A stretch of 64,000 nt of DNA from Lantana camara (lineage: Eukaryota; Streptophyta; Magnoliopsida; Lamiales; Verbenaceae). The DNA is taken from positions 58,571,501 to 58,635,500 of the forward strand of contig CM074863.1 in assembly GCA_037501455.1 (NCBI GenBank), given 5' to 3'. The notes below the pieces were generated by a model that made no database searches, had not been told where the DNA came from, and was given only the letters and a program-made list of their open reading frames with translations. Below are positions 24,138 to 35,532 of the stretch, in pieces. A program made the position numbers and the translations under genes. How positions within the stretch are numbered: the stretch's first letter is position 1; every line of letters begins with the position of its first letter.

Positions 24138-25285
24138 TTGACACTCCTTGGTCTTTACTTGCTTAAGTTTGATTGTTTGAATCCGTGCTTGATACATGAA
24201 TTGAATTTGTTTGAGTAATTGAGTATATGAACACGATCACACCATTCCATGATATTCCTATGCTTCATTTCATATTAAATTATGTTATGACACGATGCAC
24301 CACTTCATAAGCATTGTCGTGCGTTCTATTTGGTATCATATCGAGTCTTATCTCACGAGTACACATTGTTCTCTTTCTTGTACAGCTCATCTCCATGGTG
24401 GAGATATGATCATCGAATAGGCACCGGCATATCTCTTGCTCTTGTAGTATCTCTTGTCAGGTGAGGGTGTTTTCGTTCTAGCTATGTATCAAACCCTATA
24501 ACCTTATGTGACAAGTTTTGGCCAAAACCCTTATGTATATATATATATATCGTTTTCAAAGTGGAGTCATCGAGTAAATCTTTATCGAGTAAATGTTTCC
24601 TCATGAATTATGAAATGAATTATGATTACTCATGACTTGAATATTTTGGCGAGATTATGCAAATTGATCATGCACATGTTATTGGGCCCTGAGGAAATGT
24701 GTGAATGGAGACCGGTTCGGCATCGGACCGACGTATAGCTAAGCCATTGCACAAAGTACTCATTGAAAATCTCTGACGTGACCGTGTAGTGTGGAAGGTG
24801 AGTTATTCTTGAGCCGATGGTTAACCCATCGAAGGAGCGGGTAGGAGTCTTGAGCCCCCGTCTCGATGTTGTTATTATTAAATGGTTTGGGTCTGCAGGC
24901 CCGACCATTACGGAGGGAGAAGGTTGGAAAATGCATTATGATCATGTTCATGTATTATGATTAATGTCATGCATCGTGCGGGAAGGTCGGGGAATGGATT
25001 GCCCAAACGCTTATGTCTCATGTATATGTCTCGTATGTATAATTATGTATTGCATGATCACGTATTCAAAGTATTATGGTATGTTTATTGTACACGGTCG
25101 GAGTTTGGTTGGAGAATTATGCACGCTCACTCGCCGAGCCATTATGATTATTCACGAATTATGGATTGAAAGAATTTAATATGAATTAGTCATAAAATCC
25201 GAGCATTGCTAGACCTTTTCTTGCCCTTCTCAGGAACTAATTTCATTTAAAACTTTTCTCGGGATTTATGACTTGCATGTGCGTG

Positions 25286-25373
25286 TTTCTATATATGTAT
25301 AACTCTTGTTCACTCAGTCTTCTAGAGACTGACCTCTCCTTCTCCACTTTTCAGTTCTTGCAGGTCTTGCTAG
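25286..25373 (+). promoter_or_regulatory. TATA, CAGTC hairpin and TGCAGG block in B's 5' LTR
   Basis: An AT-rich TATA-like run (tctatatatgtataac) is followed by the hairpin cagtct-tctag-agactg at 25315-25331, then a pyrimidine-rich stretch and ttgcaggt, then gctaggcgg. The same order occurs in the LTRs of C, D and F. It probably marks the transcription start region. ttttcag...ttgcaggt also looks like a 3' splice site. Confidence 0.55.
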
Positions 25374-25810
25374 GCGGAGGTCGAGTTTTATTTTCCTTGT
25401 CGAGTCACTTGTACACTCGAGTCACATTTTACATTGTTGATGAAAATCCGTTTATGTATTTGGGCCTATGTGCCAATTATGAATTATTGTTGATTATTGA
25501 TTCGGGACAGGTTGTATGCGTAGTTGAAGCCGTTGTTAGGATGCATGATGATTTTAATTTATGTATTGGAATTGTTGGGCTTTTAGCCATTACTGAATTT
25601 TATTGTTGGTATCATTACTTCCGTATTCCACTCGTCAGTTTGTTGAATTAATTGGTACAAGGTTAGATTCCGCCGAGCCAGGGAGTTGTTTTTATTTTGT
25701 CACCCATTCGCTATGAGTTCGGTTCATGCTGGATCATCAATTTTATCCGTGGACTAGACTTGTAGTGCGGGGGATGTGGTGCCTATCGTTGCGGGTGCTA
25801 CATCCTAAGG

Positions 25811-25822
25811 TGGTACCAGAGC
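25811..25822 (+). promoter_or_regulatory. Primer-binding site of element B (one-base variant)
   Basis: tggtaccagagc, eight bases after the LTR end, differs at one base from the usual tggtatcagagc. The eight-base spacing matches that in C, D and F. Confidence 0.8.
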
Positions 25823-27402
25823 CCGGTTGCAAAACCGGGGTCTCTAGTGTCGTGTCGTGTCAAGTATAGGTTGAACGGCTTAGGAACAATGTGTCAACGT
25901 GCGCACCGCATTGATCATGAGCTTGTATTATTGGAAAATTTGATGAATTATATGTTGAAATTTAAATATTGTTGAATTAGTTGTTGCATTTTGCATCAAT
26001 ATGTGCTTTGGTGCGAAATATGTGTCATTTGCATTTACTAACTAGCATGCATTTATATTTAAGTTGAGTTGTGACTGTAGGATAATATTGCCACAACGAC
26101 CCAAGCCAATCTTTTCGACCACAACAACTTGTCACGAGTTTTTCTTCCAAGTATGAGAAATTGAAGAAGACTTTTGGGATTTAGAAGGATTCGGGTGATT
26201 GATGGTCTTCATACCAACACTCTAGGTTGGGAGCTTGGGCTTGAGATGAAAACTACATTTTGGGAGAAGACTTGGCATGGATAGAAAATCAAGCTTATCA
26301 AGGCAAGGGAAGTAATTGGAGAATTGAAGTTTAAGATCCGGATTAGAAGACTCCATATGTGGTGGTAACTTATGGGTTTTAATTGTTGTTGATGGGTATT
26401 TGATGAGATGGTGGTGGGGCGTGTGATGTATGCAATTCACTATATCAACATACACACCTACTCTATGAAGATTATATAATCGGATGCAACGGGATCGTCT
26501 AACTCAAAAATGAAGCGAGGAAAATCTTGAAGATATTACGGTTCGAAGCTTAGTTCGGTAGGAAAGGATGAAGACCTCAAGGAGACTCCATATATAATAG
26601 GGTCAATGGATGGTAAGCAAGGTAAATTATCGAAGAAGGACTTTTGAATAAATCAAGCCTTTGGAAGTTGAATTTAGAAGACTTAGAGAAAGCCCATTAA
26701 CACGGCAAAGGGCCTTTGGAGGGAATTATGTGCTCAAGTGTAAGCAATTGGGGATGAGCCGCCTAACCAATTTGAATTCCTAAAAGATAAGTCAAGGTTG
26801 TAAGTAAAGTAGAGTTGTTGGATTTTGGGAATACGGGAGGATGCAAGAAGAATTAAAGAAGTTAGAAGACCGTAGGTATACAAGAAGTAGTCGATGAATT
26901 TGATGACCGGAGATCAAGTCACCGAGCTAAAAGTTTTCCTCTACGGTGAACGGTACTTGCATTCATAGCACTCGCATCATACAATATATTAATTATTTTA
27001 ATTTCGCCTTATATTTGTTTAATTAAAGTAATTGCTCAAATGTGATGCATACTTTGATTGCCGGAAATATGCTACATGCATCGAACATTCTTACCCGATA
27101 TGCATAGTTTAGTGTTTGCTTGATAGGAGGTCTTTTTCGGTTTAGGCTTCATGTGCCATTTCGTACGAGTCATATTTGGGTCATGAATGGATCTCGGATT
27201 GTAAACTAAACGACGGTGTAAAGAAAATTTGGAAGTTGGGGAGATCGAAGTAGAAACTGGAAAAGCAAGAACTATGGTTGCCACCCTAACGAAATCCCTT
27301 CAAAGTGAATGTGAGCAAGAGTACCGAGCACACCACATAACGGGAATCAATCATTCTGTGAAAAGAGGAATTTAAGAAGTCAAGAATTTCAGGTTGAAGA
27401 AA

Positions 27403-27407
27403 TGATA
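27403..27407. repeat. TSD (tgata), left copy, element C
   Basis: tgata directly before C's 5' LTR, repeated at 38998-39002 directly after its 3' LTR. Confidence 0.9.
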
Positions 27408-30400
27408 TGTGACGCCCCGTCCGATAAATCGTGCAAGTATGCGCCACGAGAGAGTTTACTTTACGCACTTATGTGATTTAATTCTCTTGTATGTGTTTAA
27501 TTCCAAACTTTGATTGAAAGTGTGACTTAATTGACTAAAATCCAAAATAGTAAAATAAGAATTCTTGCATGACAACTTGGGAATGGAACTTGGATGAATT
27601 TAAATTAATTGTTGGAATTGGATTTAAATAGGACTTGGACCTATTTGTGTGTTTTGGGCCTAACTTGAATTAGGTGAGTGCGGGTCATTCGGGACCAATA
27701 TGGGCTCGGGAATTCGAATTCGAATTTCGACACCACTATTGGACTTGAATCGGTGATTCGGGTCCAACGGAATTTATTTTATATTTTTCGGAAACCATTT
27801 AGACTTTAAACCTTTCAATTTGGACTTATTGGGCCGAAAGTCATTTATTTGAGCCCAAATCCTATTCAAGCCTTTAGCCCCACATTTTATCTTGGAAACC
27901 CTAATCTTGACCTAAAACTTTAGCCACCATATAAATAGCTTTATTCCCTTTTCATTTCATTTCAAACCACACAAGTTAGCTTCCAAGAGAATCATGGAGA
28001 AATTTCAAGAGAATATCAAGACTTGAACCATCTTTCATTCTAAGAGCTCATATTCCTTGAATTCTCACTCCTTCACAAGACAAGGTAAGCTTTGGATCTC
28101 TTTTAAGGATTATTTCATTTCTATTTTTGGATTGGAGCATGAAATTTGTTGGTATGAACTTGAATGATGAGATCTTGAATTATTTGAGCAAGCTTGTTGG
28201 TATATATGTTAAGTAATTATATTAGACTAGAATTTATGCCCTGTTGCCCGTCTTTTTGTTGGTTCCGTGAGTCTCGTTGGCTGGAAATTTAATTGTTGCC
28301 ATCATAGTCTTCGTGCTGTTACAAACCTCAAATTATGCGTACAGAAATGATTTTCGGTGGGAACATATTTAATCAAGGCTAATGGGGAATAGGAACTATC
28401 GAATTAAGGTGCAACACATTTAACAATTAATGGTTGAAATGATTACTTTAGAACAGACTTCAACATTCAATTTGGTGCTTTTGAATTTAAAATGCTGTCA
28501 AGTGTACGAAGAAAAATGGAACAATTTGCAGCGTGTTTGTATCTAGGAAACCGTGCCCCTTTGCTTGGAATTAATTAAACTTTGCAGTACACATTCAGTA
28601 ACAAGATGGAATTAAAAGTCAAACTTTTTCCCTCAAACCATTTAAGAGTCGTACTGTTGCTGGAATGAATTTTGGGTAGCTTGACCCCACGCGGCATTTC
28701 CTTCCTTTGAATTTTGGTATGAGTTGTTGTATTTCATTGTCTTGCATGCCAACATTTCATAAATTAATAATAGGTGTAATGATTGTTTGATTTGGGTGGG
28801 TGAACCCCTGTGTCCGTCCGCCACCTTGCTGCCTTCATTCTTTGAATTAGATGTTGAATTCCCAACATTTCAATTATTAATACATGCATCAATTAATGTG
28901 GGACACACAAAAGGAATAGCATAGCTGATTATCTCATTTCGTTCCTTTGCTGCGTTAGATGAGCATTGAAAACCGTGACAGTTGTTGCTTGGTTTTGAGA
29001 TTGGGAAAACATTAAAACACCTTGAAAACTTATGCAGAAATGTGTTGGCTTTAGCTTGTGCATGGAAGTACAATTATCCCCAAGGCCCCAAGTGACCACT
29101 TGCTTCCTTTTCATTAAATTGGATAATGTGATTCTTGAATTTAAGTTTTGTGAATGCCGCCACTACCTAGTATAATCATCGATTAATTTGATCTGTGTGT
29201 GTATTAAATATTAAGTTTTGAAATGAATTTGATATGGAAATGAGTCTCGATTTCTTCTTCCTTTTTTTATATTTATTATTAATTTATTTCGTTCATCAAA
29301 CACAAGCTTTACTTTAATGTTAAAATGCATTATTTTAAATATTAATAATATGACTTTAATTTATGTTCTAAACTTTAATACTTCATTTTAATTAAATAAT
29401 TTCGTATGAAAGCTTATCCTATGTTATGCTATGTGACCTATGTGAACACTTCATCCCATTTTCCATATCATACATCTCTTGGTACGCCGTGCGTCTTACT
29501 TGGTTCATATAGAGTTTAAGTCTGGGCTTTTGTATGTCTTGCCACAGAGTTTGGTGGTGCCGGTGGGCCCGAGGTTTAGAGTGTTTGGCCCTTCACACTC
29601 TCAGACTCTACTTTCACGAGGTGAGGTTTAGGATTTTGTATAGTTATGCGACCTATGACCTTAATATGCTGATTTCAACCCCTGCATGCGAGTATATCTA
29701 TTATATAAGTATGTGTTGGATATGATATGTTTATGACCTTGTGAAACAACTCTGTTTTGGAAAATTAGATATGAAAGCATATGTAAGCTGTTTCGGAAAG
29801 TTAAGTTATGTTATGATTATGTAGCGAGATTGCCATGAAAGTTGGTATATGTTATGTTATGTTATGTGGATCCAGGAGCTGGTACGAGTGGAGACCGGCA
29901 CGGCATAGGGCCGTCGGATAAGCCACTGTGCTAGTTCCATTTGAGATATCATTGCGCGACCTTAGGGCGATGAGGGAGGCGTGATATCTTGAGCCTTCGG
30001 TGTACAGCCGGGGAGGACTCTTGTGGGTTCGCTACCCCTTGAGGGTTTGTATGTATGTTATTGATGGTTAGGGCCAACGCGTGGCTCTTCCATCATTGGA
30101 GTAGAGGATGGATTGATTCTGCTTTATGTTCTGTTCAGTTATGAGGAGTAAAGGTTGGAAGCCCGTACTCGCCGGGTATATGTTATGAATGTCTGGGATT
30201 TGTGAAACGGGATAGGTTTCTCTAAATGGTTTTCCAAACTTATACTATTTTGGGTATTTCAACTGTTTTGGCGTGCAAAACCCTAATCCCGGTTCATGAG
30301 TCCACCCTTATGATATGTGTTGTGCTCTATATATATATTGTGGGTGTGCGTTAGCCCCCTCACTCAGTCAGTTGACTGACACCTCATTTTATCTTTTAGT

Positions 30401-30872
30401 TGCAGGTTCTTTTGGCTTGAGCTAGGCGGAAGTGAGTCTTCTGAGTCACACTTGTCAGTCTAGTAGGTGTTAGGATGCATTTATCGCATACTCTACTTAT
30501 TTTATGTATTTATGTTTCACATTTGCAGATTATGTTTATGTTCTATTTAGACTTCAACCCGTATGGGGTTAGCAAACTAGTATTTGGTTGTTACTAGATA
30601 TTGATGATATTTATGTTGTTTATTATGTTGGATTATGTATGTCGATATTCGGGATTAGGTATCTATGCTAGTTGAACCCGTCACCTGCTTTGCATGTTTT
30701 GTTTTAATTGCTTCCGCACTCTGAGTTTTGGTCAAGTTAGATCCGCCTAGCATAGTGTGTGAGTTAGTCTCCCGTTCGCTCTGATTCGGATTCGGGCATG
30801 GACTTTCATTTCATGTCCCGGGTCTGGGTCATAGTGCGGGGTATGTGGCACTTCTCCGTTTGGGGTGTTACA
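27408..30872 (+). mobile_element. Element C 5' LTR (3465 bp)
   Basis: Starts tgtgacgccccg, ends ggtgttaca, and is followed by a primer-binding site. It matches the 3' LTR 8125 bp downstream with one substitution seen by eye (a at 30753, c at 38878), so the insertion is recent. A TATA run at about 30328-30339 precedes a cagtc-agtt-gactg hairpin at 30365-30378 and a ttgcaggtt block. The LTR start resembles those of B, D, E and F. Length and ends fit Tekay/Del-type Gypsy elements (inference). Confidence 0.92.
30365..30406 (+). promoter_or_regulatory. CAGTC hairpin and TGCAGG block in C's 5' LTR
   Basis: cagtcagttgactg follows the TATA run by about 25 bases. A T-rich stretch ending in ttttagttgcagg follows, then gctaggcgg. 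Its copy in the 3' LTR is at 38490-38531. Confidence 0.55.
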
Positions 30873-30880
30873 TCCTTAAG

Positions 30881-30892
30881 TGGTATCAGAGC
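30881..30892 (+). promoter_or_regulatory. Primer-binding site of element C
   Basis: tggtatcagagc, eight bases after the 5' LTR, an exact initiator-methionine tRNA type site. Confidence 0.92.
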
Positions 30893-31142
30893 TCTAGGTT
30901 GCAAAACCGAGCTCTCGAGTCGTGTTGAGTCTGTCTAGGTTGTACGGCATAGGACAATGTGGTTATATGTGCATGAACCTCTCATTTCGATAAGCTATAC
31001 ATTTGAATTTTCATCATTTGGCTGAATTTATATAATGTGAAACATTACTTGCCTTTGATGTTGATGATTGATTTATTATGTGACATGAGCATTTACTGAC
31101 CGACATGCATATACCTGTACTGGAATTGTTGAGATCTTCAGG

Positions 31143-31705
31143 ATGCCTCCTAGACGCCGTGACCGAGAGGCTTCACCTGATGCGCCTAATCCGCCTCCGC
31201 CACCACCACTGAATGCGGAGAACATTGTTCAGGCACTACTCAATCAGTTACAACAGAATCAGAGACAGCAGACACCACCGGTTGATGGTCAGGATGGTAC
31301 TATCTCAGCTGTGTATAGGGAGTTTCGGAACAACAACCCTCCTAAGTGGTTTGGAGGAGATGATATTAAGGCTGAGGAGTGGTTAGCTGAGATCAGTGGT
31401 ATTTGGGAGATTTGCCCAGGGAGTTCTCAGGACAGGGCTATTTGTACTGCTCGATTCATTCAGGGACAGGCAGCTAACTGGCTCAAGGGAGTTCGATCTA
31501 GACTTGAGAGGAGTGGTATGGAGTTCACTTGGGAGACTTTTGTGCATGAGTTCCACGAGAAGTATATACCTCATAGTGCACGAGAGCGCAGACTTCAGGA
31601 GTTCTCTGAGCTGAAGCAGGGATCCAGATCTGTTGAGGACTACATTCTGGAGTTTGAGAGACTTGCTCCCTATGCTACCCACATCACTGATATCGATGTA
31701 CATAG
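31143..31705 (+). CDS. Gypsy Gag, N-terminal part (split by a solo LTR), element C
   Basis: Starts at ATG 31143, about 250 bp after the primer-binding site, with MPPRRRDREASPD, a start style shared with element F's gag. A proline-rich stretch (residues about 17-24) and a glutamine-rich segment are followed by a typical plant Gypsy Gag core with NPPKWFGG near residue 63, a W-L region and FVHEFHEKYIP near residue 142. The core forms virus-like particles and packages RNA. The frame is open to the insertion point at 31705. Translated as it stands, it would run into the inserted LTR and stop at 31787. The frame resumes in phase at 34009. Confidence 0.85.
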
Positions 31706-34003
31706 TGCTAGGAATAGTGCCCTAGAAAGCCGATTCGACGTAATCTGCTTTGGGACTTTTCTTGTATCACAGACAATCTTTGAATAATATACGATTGATC
31801 ATAGGCAAACACTTCTTTATATGCCAATACGTGTTTTGAGTGTTTCCATTATGTGTGCATGTATGAGAACTCCCCTAATCCTGATGACTTTAGGACTCTA
31901 CCATTTAGGTGAAATGGTTCATGAAACGAGCCCTATATCACATAAGTCATGATTAGTAAAATACTCCAAGCCGATGAGTCCTACAGACAGTGGGAGTGTC
32001 AACCTGACTCCTCTAAGGCTTGCTTGTGGGATCACGCCCTTAAGAAGGACCACCTTGTTTCATGGAGGTGCAAAGTGTATAGTTGATACGTGCGTGATAC
32101 ATGAGGGTGCTTACTTTAATAAGTAAGTTCACTGAGGTGCCCCGTGTGAGAACATTCCTAAATGGGAAAGGAAGTTTCTATTTCAGGAAATGGAAACTTC
32201 CAGATTAGGAAATATCTCACGAGTCATTGATGTGATTAATTGATCCTTAGACTTGAGGTTCCTTGTCACTTTATGAATTAACTCTGTAGTCTTTGGTATA
32301 AGCTTTAAAGGGTGTCGCCTTAGACAACTGATTCAAGGCTTATGCTGGGGCTGCACAAGTGATTCATGAAAGTGAATGAGAATCAAGAAAGGACCTACAC
32401 TTGCATATGCAAGGTGATCTCTTATTGTGTAAGTCATTCATATGCCATATGGAGTCCTTGGCCAAGGCAGTAGATCAAGACATCAAGAAAAGGGTTTCTT
32501 GGATTGAGATCAAATGGATATGAAATGCACTTAGCTTTAAGACCGGATTATTAGGGTTCTGATTATTCCCTTGCCCTAGATCTTGGTTGAGAGATAGTAA
32601 GTAGGAGGATTGTATCTCACATTAATCAATGACTTAAAGGTTCTGTCGAATCCGAACATTCCAATTCAGCTAGGGGTTAAACACCTGTTGCTAGACTATG
32701 GTCGTTTAATCTGTGGACTGATTAATTAATTAGTGAATTAATTAATTAGGGTCACTGCTAATTGAATTGAGAACCTAGAGGGTCACACACAACAACTTGG
32801 TTACATGAGTTGAGGCTTAAAAATGATTAAACGAGTTAATCGGGCCAAGAGGGTTCCACACGTGTGAAATCACACGTGTGGCTCACGTGAGTGACACGTG
32901 TCACTGTGACACGTGTCACTGTGACACGTGTCACACACGTGTGAATATATATATTGTATATATATGTATTAAATAATTAAATGTGTTAATTATTTAATAG
33001 ACTTTGGTTTAATTTTGAATTAAAAAGAAAGTCTTATTTTGGAGAAAATAATCTAGTTAATTAATTATGAATTAATTAATTAGATAAAATAAGTTATTTA
33101 TTTTATAATAAATAAAGTATAAAATTATCCAAAAATAGTTTGGATATTTTTAGCTCTCTTAAAAGTTGATTTGAATTAGAATTCAAAGTCAAAGTTGGAA
33201 AATACTTGATGATCAAGTAATAGGAGAGAGAGAGACCAAAATCCTAGCCCATTAAGGACTAGGAATTTCGTCCCTCCCCTTTCTTATATATAGGGGAGCT
33301 CATGCTCCCCTTTAGAGCTAATAGACAATTCTTGGTTCATGTGTTGAACACCTTCCTTTCTCCAAGATAAAATAAAACCCTAGGTTAAGCCTAAACACTA
33401 ACTAGAGAACTAGCATCCTTACTAGTTAGATTGTAGCCAAGTTGGTGGACTATCTCTAGAGACTTCAAGTTAGAAGTTTTGAAGATTCGAGCTTTACCAA
33501 AAGTGGGGATTAAGCAAAACGATCAGAAGGGATGATGAAACGATTCTGAACCCGACGTGAAGCGAATGAAAAAATCGAACCAAAGAAGATGGCGAAAACC
33601 GTTCGTCAATATCCTGAAGGATGAATTTTTTCACGAGGGTTTTGTGACTGGCAGTTTTCTACTTTCGCAAAACTGGTTTTCGAAGGGAGTTTCAATCCTG
33701 CTTTTCTCGTTTCATGTTTCTTTCTTTATGTTATATTGTTAAGAACATCTCTAACATGAATTGAATCTAGGTTTGTGTGGATTGCTATCCCGACAATGGA
33801 TTCTGAAGTAGAAAGAGACTTTCGAGGGACGGGTTGTCAAGCCGCGAGAAGAGCGTTCTTGGGTGGCTTGAAACGCTTCAAGAAAGAATAAAAGAAAAGT
33901 AAGTTTTCTATCTTTACGAATTTGGATACACGATTGCGAGTTCAAGATCCTTTTGTTGGAAAAATTTTAAATTCCGCTGCTTTCTGATTCGTGTTTTCCA
34001 ACA
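31706..34003 (+). mobile_element. Solo LTR of family A (2298 bp) inside C's gag
   Basis: Matches the array LTRs end to end, starting tgctaggaatag (one base changed from tgttagg) and ending ttttccaaca. It is flanked by perfect 5-bp copies of catag (31701-31705 and 34004-34008). With no internal sequence, it is a solo LTR left by LTR-LTR recombination. It differs from the array LTRs at scattered bases and in the G-box block, which has seven CACGTG cores here (about 32857-32940) rather than six. TATA box near 33284-33292 with the same hairpin. Confidence 0.95.
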
Positions 34004-34008
34004 CATAG
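34004..34008. repeat. TSD (catag), right copy, solo LTR
   Basis: catag directly after the solo LTR, matching 31701-31705 before it. This is the signature of an integrase-mediated insertion into gag. Confidence 0.93.
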
Positions 34009-34546
34009 AGCCCGTCACTTTCTTCATGGGCTTCGAGAGGATATTCAGAGAGCTCTTCAGGCTGTCGATGTTAGCACTTGGGATGAGGTTACCAAGAGGG
34101 CTATTCAGGTCGAGGCTCAGAGACGGAGGTTGGGGCCCCCATCATTCTCTTCGGGGCATGGTTCGGGTTCCGATTCGGGCAAGAAGCCCGCTACTCATGA
34201 TTCTACTACTTCTACACCAGCTTGCCGTCCACAGGGCTTTATCAACAAGAAGCCCCGAACTGCTACACCCGCAGCACCTCCAGCTTTACCGGCCCCAGCT
34301 CAGGCCCGTTGCTCTCACTGTCAGGGTTCTCATCCATTGGAGAAGTGTTGGAGGTATTTGGGTAGATGCGTGGTGTGTGGTTCTGCTGATCACATGATGG
34401 GCACCTGTCCGAAGAGGAGGCCAGCTGTTCAGGCTCGTGCATATGCTCTTGATGGAAAGGATGAAGCAGCAGAGGTTGATCAGAATGCCGCAGTGGGAGG
34501 TATAATAAACATTCATAGCACGAACATACATACATCGTTTATTTGA
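34009..34546 (+). CDS. Gypsy Gag, C-terminal part with two zinc knuckles, element C
   Basis: Continues the gag frame after the solo LTR and ends at the stop at 34544-34546. It carries two CX2CX4HX4C knuckles (CSHCQGSHPLEKC, then CVVCGSADHMMGTC), which bind nucleic acid in retroelement Gag proteins. After them comes an ARAYALDGKDEA-like linker and the beginning of the block that leads into protease in element F. The frame stops there, before any D-S/T-G active site. Leaving out the inserted LTR and one TSD copy (2303 bp), the two gag parts are in phase and total about 366 codons. C therefore looks like a gag-only element with an otherwise undamaged gag. Confidence 0.85.
34497..34545 (+). other. 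Gag/protease junction block retained in element C
   Basis: ggaggtataataaacattca and the next 29 bases align with F's junction at 54889-54935, and with decayed copies in B (26945, 39910) and D (44642-44687, minus strand). It ends where pol has been lost. Confidence 0.55.
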
Positions 34547-34663
34547 CTCTTATTGTTATGTGATATACTTGTTAATTATGATATGCGTTGATTGTTGTAA
34601 TTTTCAACTCTGCTACTTTGATGTGCCTAGGCACAAGTGCTTCGAATAATTGTATTTTTGTGC

Positions 34664-35095
34664 TAGAGAGATGTCGGGATCTCTCGTTCTCAGTGTGGGG
34701 AAGATTTGATTCTCTCTATTTACGTGCTTGGGAGATGTTAATCCTCTCGATTTATGTGTTAGAGAGTCACAGAATTCTCTACTTATGTGGTAGAAAGATG
34801 CTGGATTCTTTCTAAACTTTGTGCACGAGAGATGTTGGATTCTCTTGTACTTAGATATTCGGGAGATGCTGGATTCTCTTGAATTTAGGGGTTTGAGAGA
34901 TGCTGGAATTTCTTGAACTAGAATGTTGGAAGATGCTGGAAGCTGCCCAACTTAGGTTGAGAGACGGGGTTCTCTCAATTATTTGCTTGAGAGACGGGGT
35001 TCTCTCTTGTGTGATCGAGAGTCGGGGTTCTCTCGCTTTCTGTGTTCGAGAGACGAGGCTCTCTCACTTACGTGCTGGGAGATGGGATTCTCTCT
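34664..35095 (+). repeat. Array of about 14 tandem hairpins, element C
   Basis: Units about 30-37 bases apart share an inner gagaga...tctctc stem and a loop like tgctggat or cggggt. The outer stem differs between units but stays complementary. Examples are tagaaaga/tctttcta, acgagaga/tctcttgt, ttcgggaga/tctcttgaa, ttgagaga/tctctcaa and cgagag/ctctcg. Several changes are wobble or compensatory. Only two or three units (near 34700 and 34930) are poorly paired. The array lies between truncated gag and the polypurine tract, where pol would normally be. Three units of the same design occur in B at 40108-40186. Confidence 0.7.
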
Positions 35096-35519
35096 TGTTT
35101 GTTGTGGTTGCGCTAAGTGTTGTTTTGACTACGGGTTGCAAGTGGCGAGTTTGAGACGACATCGAGGTTGGGTGCAGTTGCAGCTATCCGATCATGAGAA
35201 TGACCGACCGAGTTCGAAATACCTAACGGATGTGTCTTGTTTGTGATGCACGTCGACGACTACGGATTATAAGAAGTAAGAACGGGACGTCCTTGAAGAG
35301 ACGTTGGTCCCACATCAAAGGGACGGCTGCTTTTACGATAGAAGAATTACCTTTTACTTCGGGCTGGATGGATGTGAGATATCCGGACGAGATTCAAGAT
35401 CGGGATTGCGGGAAGGATAGAAACCGAAGGAACCAACTTGGGAGATAAATGAGGCAATGAAGAAGTTGTGATCGGGTTTGTTTGAAGCCGAGCAGCGAAC
35501 CTGGGGACCAGGTTCTCCT
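35096..35519 (+). mobile_element. Element C internal 3' end, noncoding
   Basis: No convincing coding content. A few short open frames exist but none resembles pol. The end, ggggaccaggttctcc before the purine tract, corresponds in position to the pre-polypurine hairpin in B. Confidence 0.55.
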
Positions 35520-35532
35520 AAGGGGGGGAGAT
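35520..35532 (+). promoter_or_regulatory. Polypurine tract of element C
   Basis: aagggggggagat ends directly before the TG of the 3' LTR. Confidence 0.9.

Larger units (their letters stand above)
23332..25802 (+). mobile_element. Element B 5' LTR, right part (interrupted by the A array)
   Basis: Aligns along its length with 41576-43736 of B's 3' LTR, with scattered substitutions, and ends gctaca before a primer-binding site. It is about 310 bp longer than the matching 3' segment, mainly through an internal 261-bp duplication and an AT microsatellite near 24535-24552. Visible divergence between B's two LTRs makes B clearly older than C. Short open frames here (up to 127 codons, 25268-25651) overlap LTR regulatory sequence and are not convincing genes. 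Confidence 0.85.
25803..27407 (+). mobile_element. Element B internal region, left part (non-autonomous)
   Basis: No substantial reading frame. A possible decayed gag start lies near 26086, where other elements in the window have their gag ATG. At 26945-26980 a block beginning ggtgaacggtac and containing gcattcatagca resembles the gag/protease junction of element F at 54889-54935. The rest has no recognisable coding content. The region ends in tgata, the left TSD of element C. Confidence 0.7.

Noticed and set aside
25268..25651. 127-codon frame in B's 5' LTR
   Set aside because: It lies across the TATA and CAGTC hairpin region. The matching stretch of the 3' LTR is open only for a 65-codon tail, so it is not conserved as coding.
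34130..34397. Overlapping frames in the 3' part of C's gag
   Set aside because: They are shadows of the gag frame, which is identified by its two zinc knuckles.
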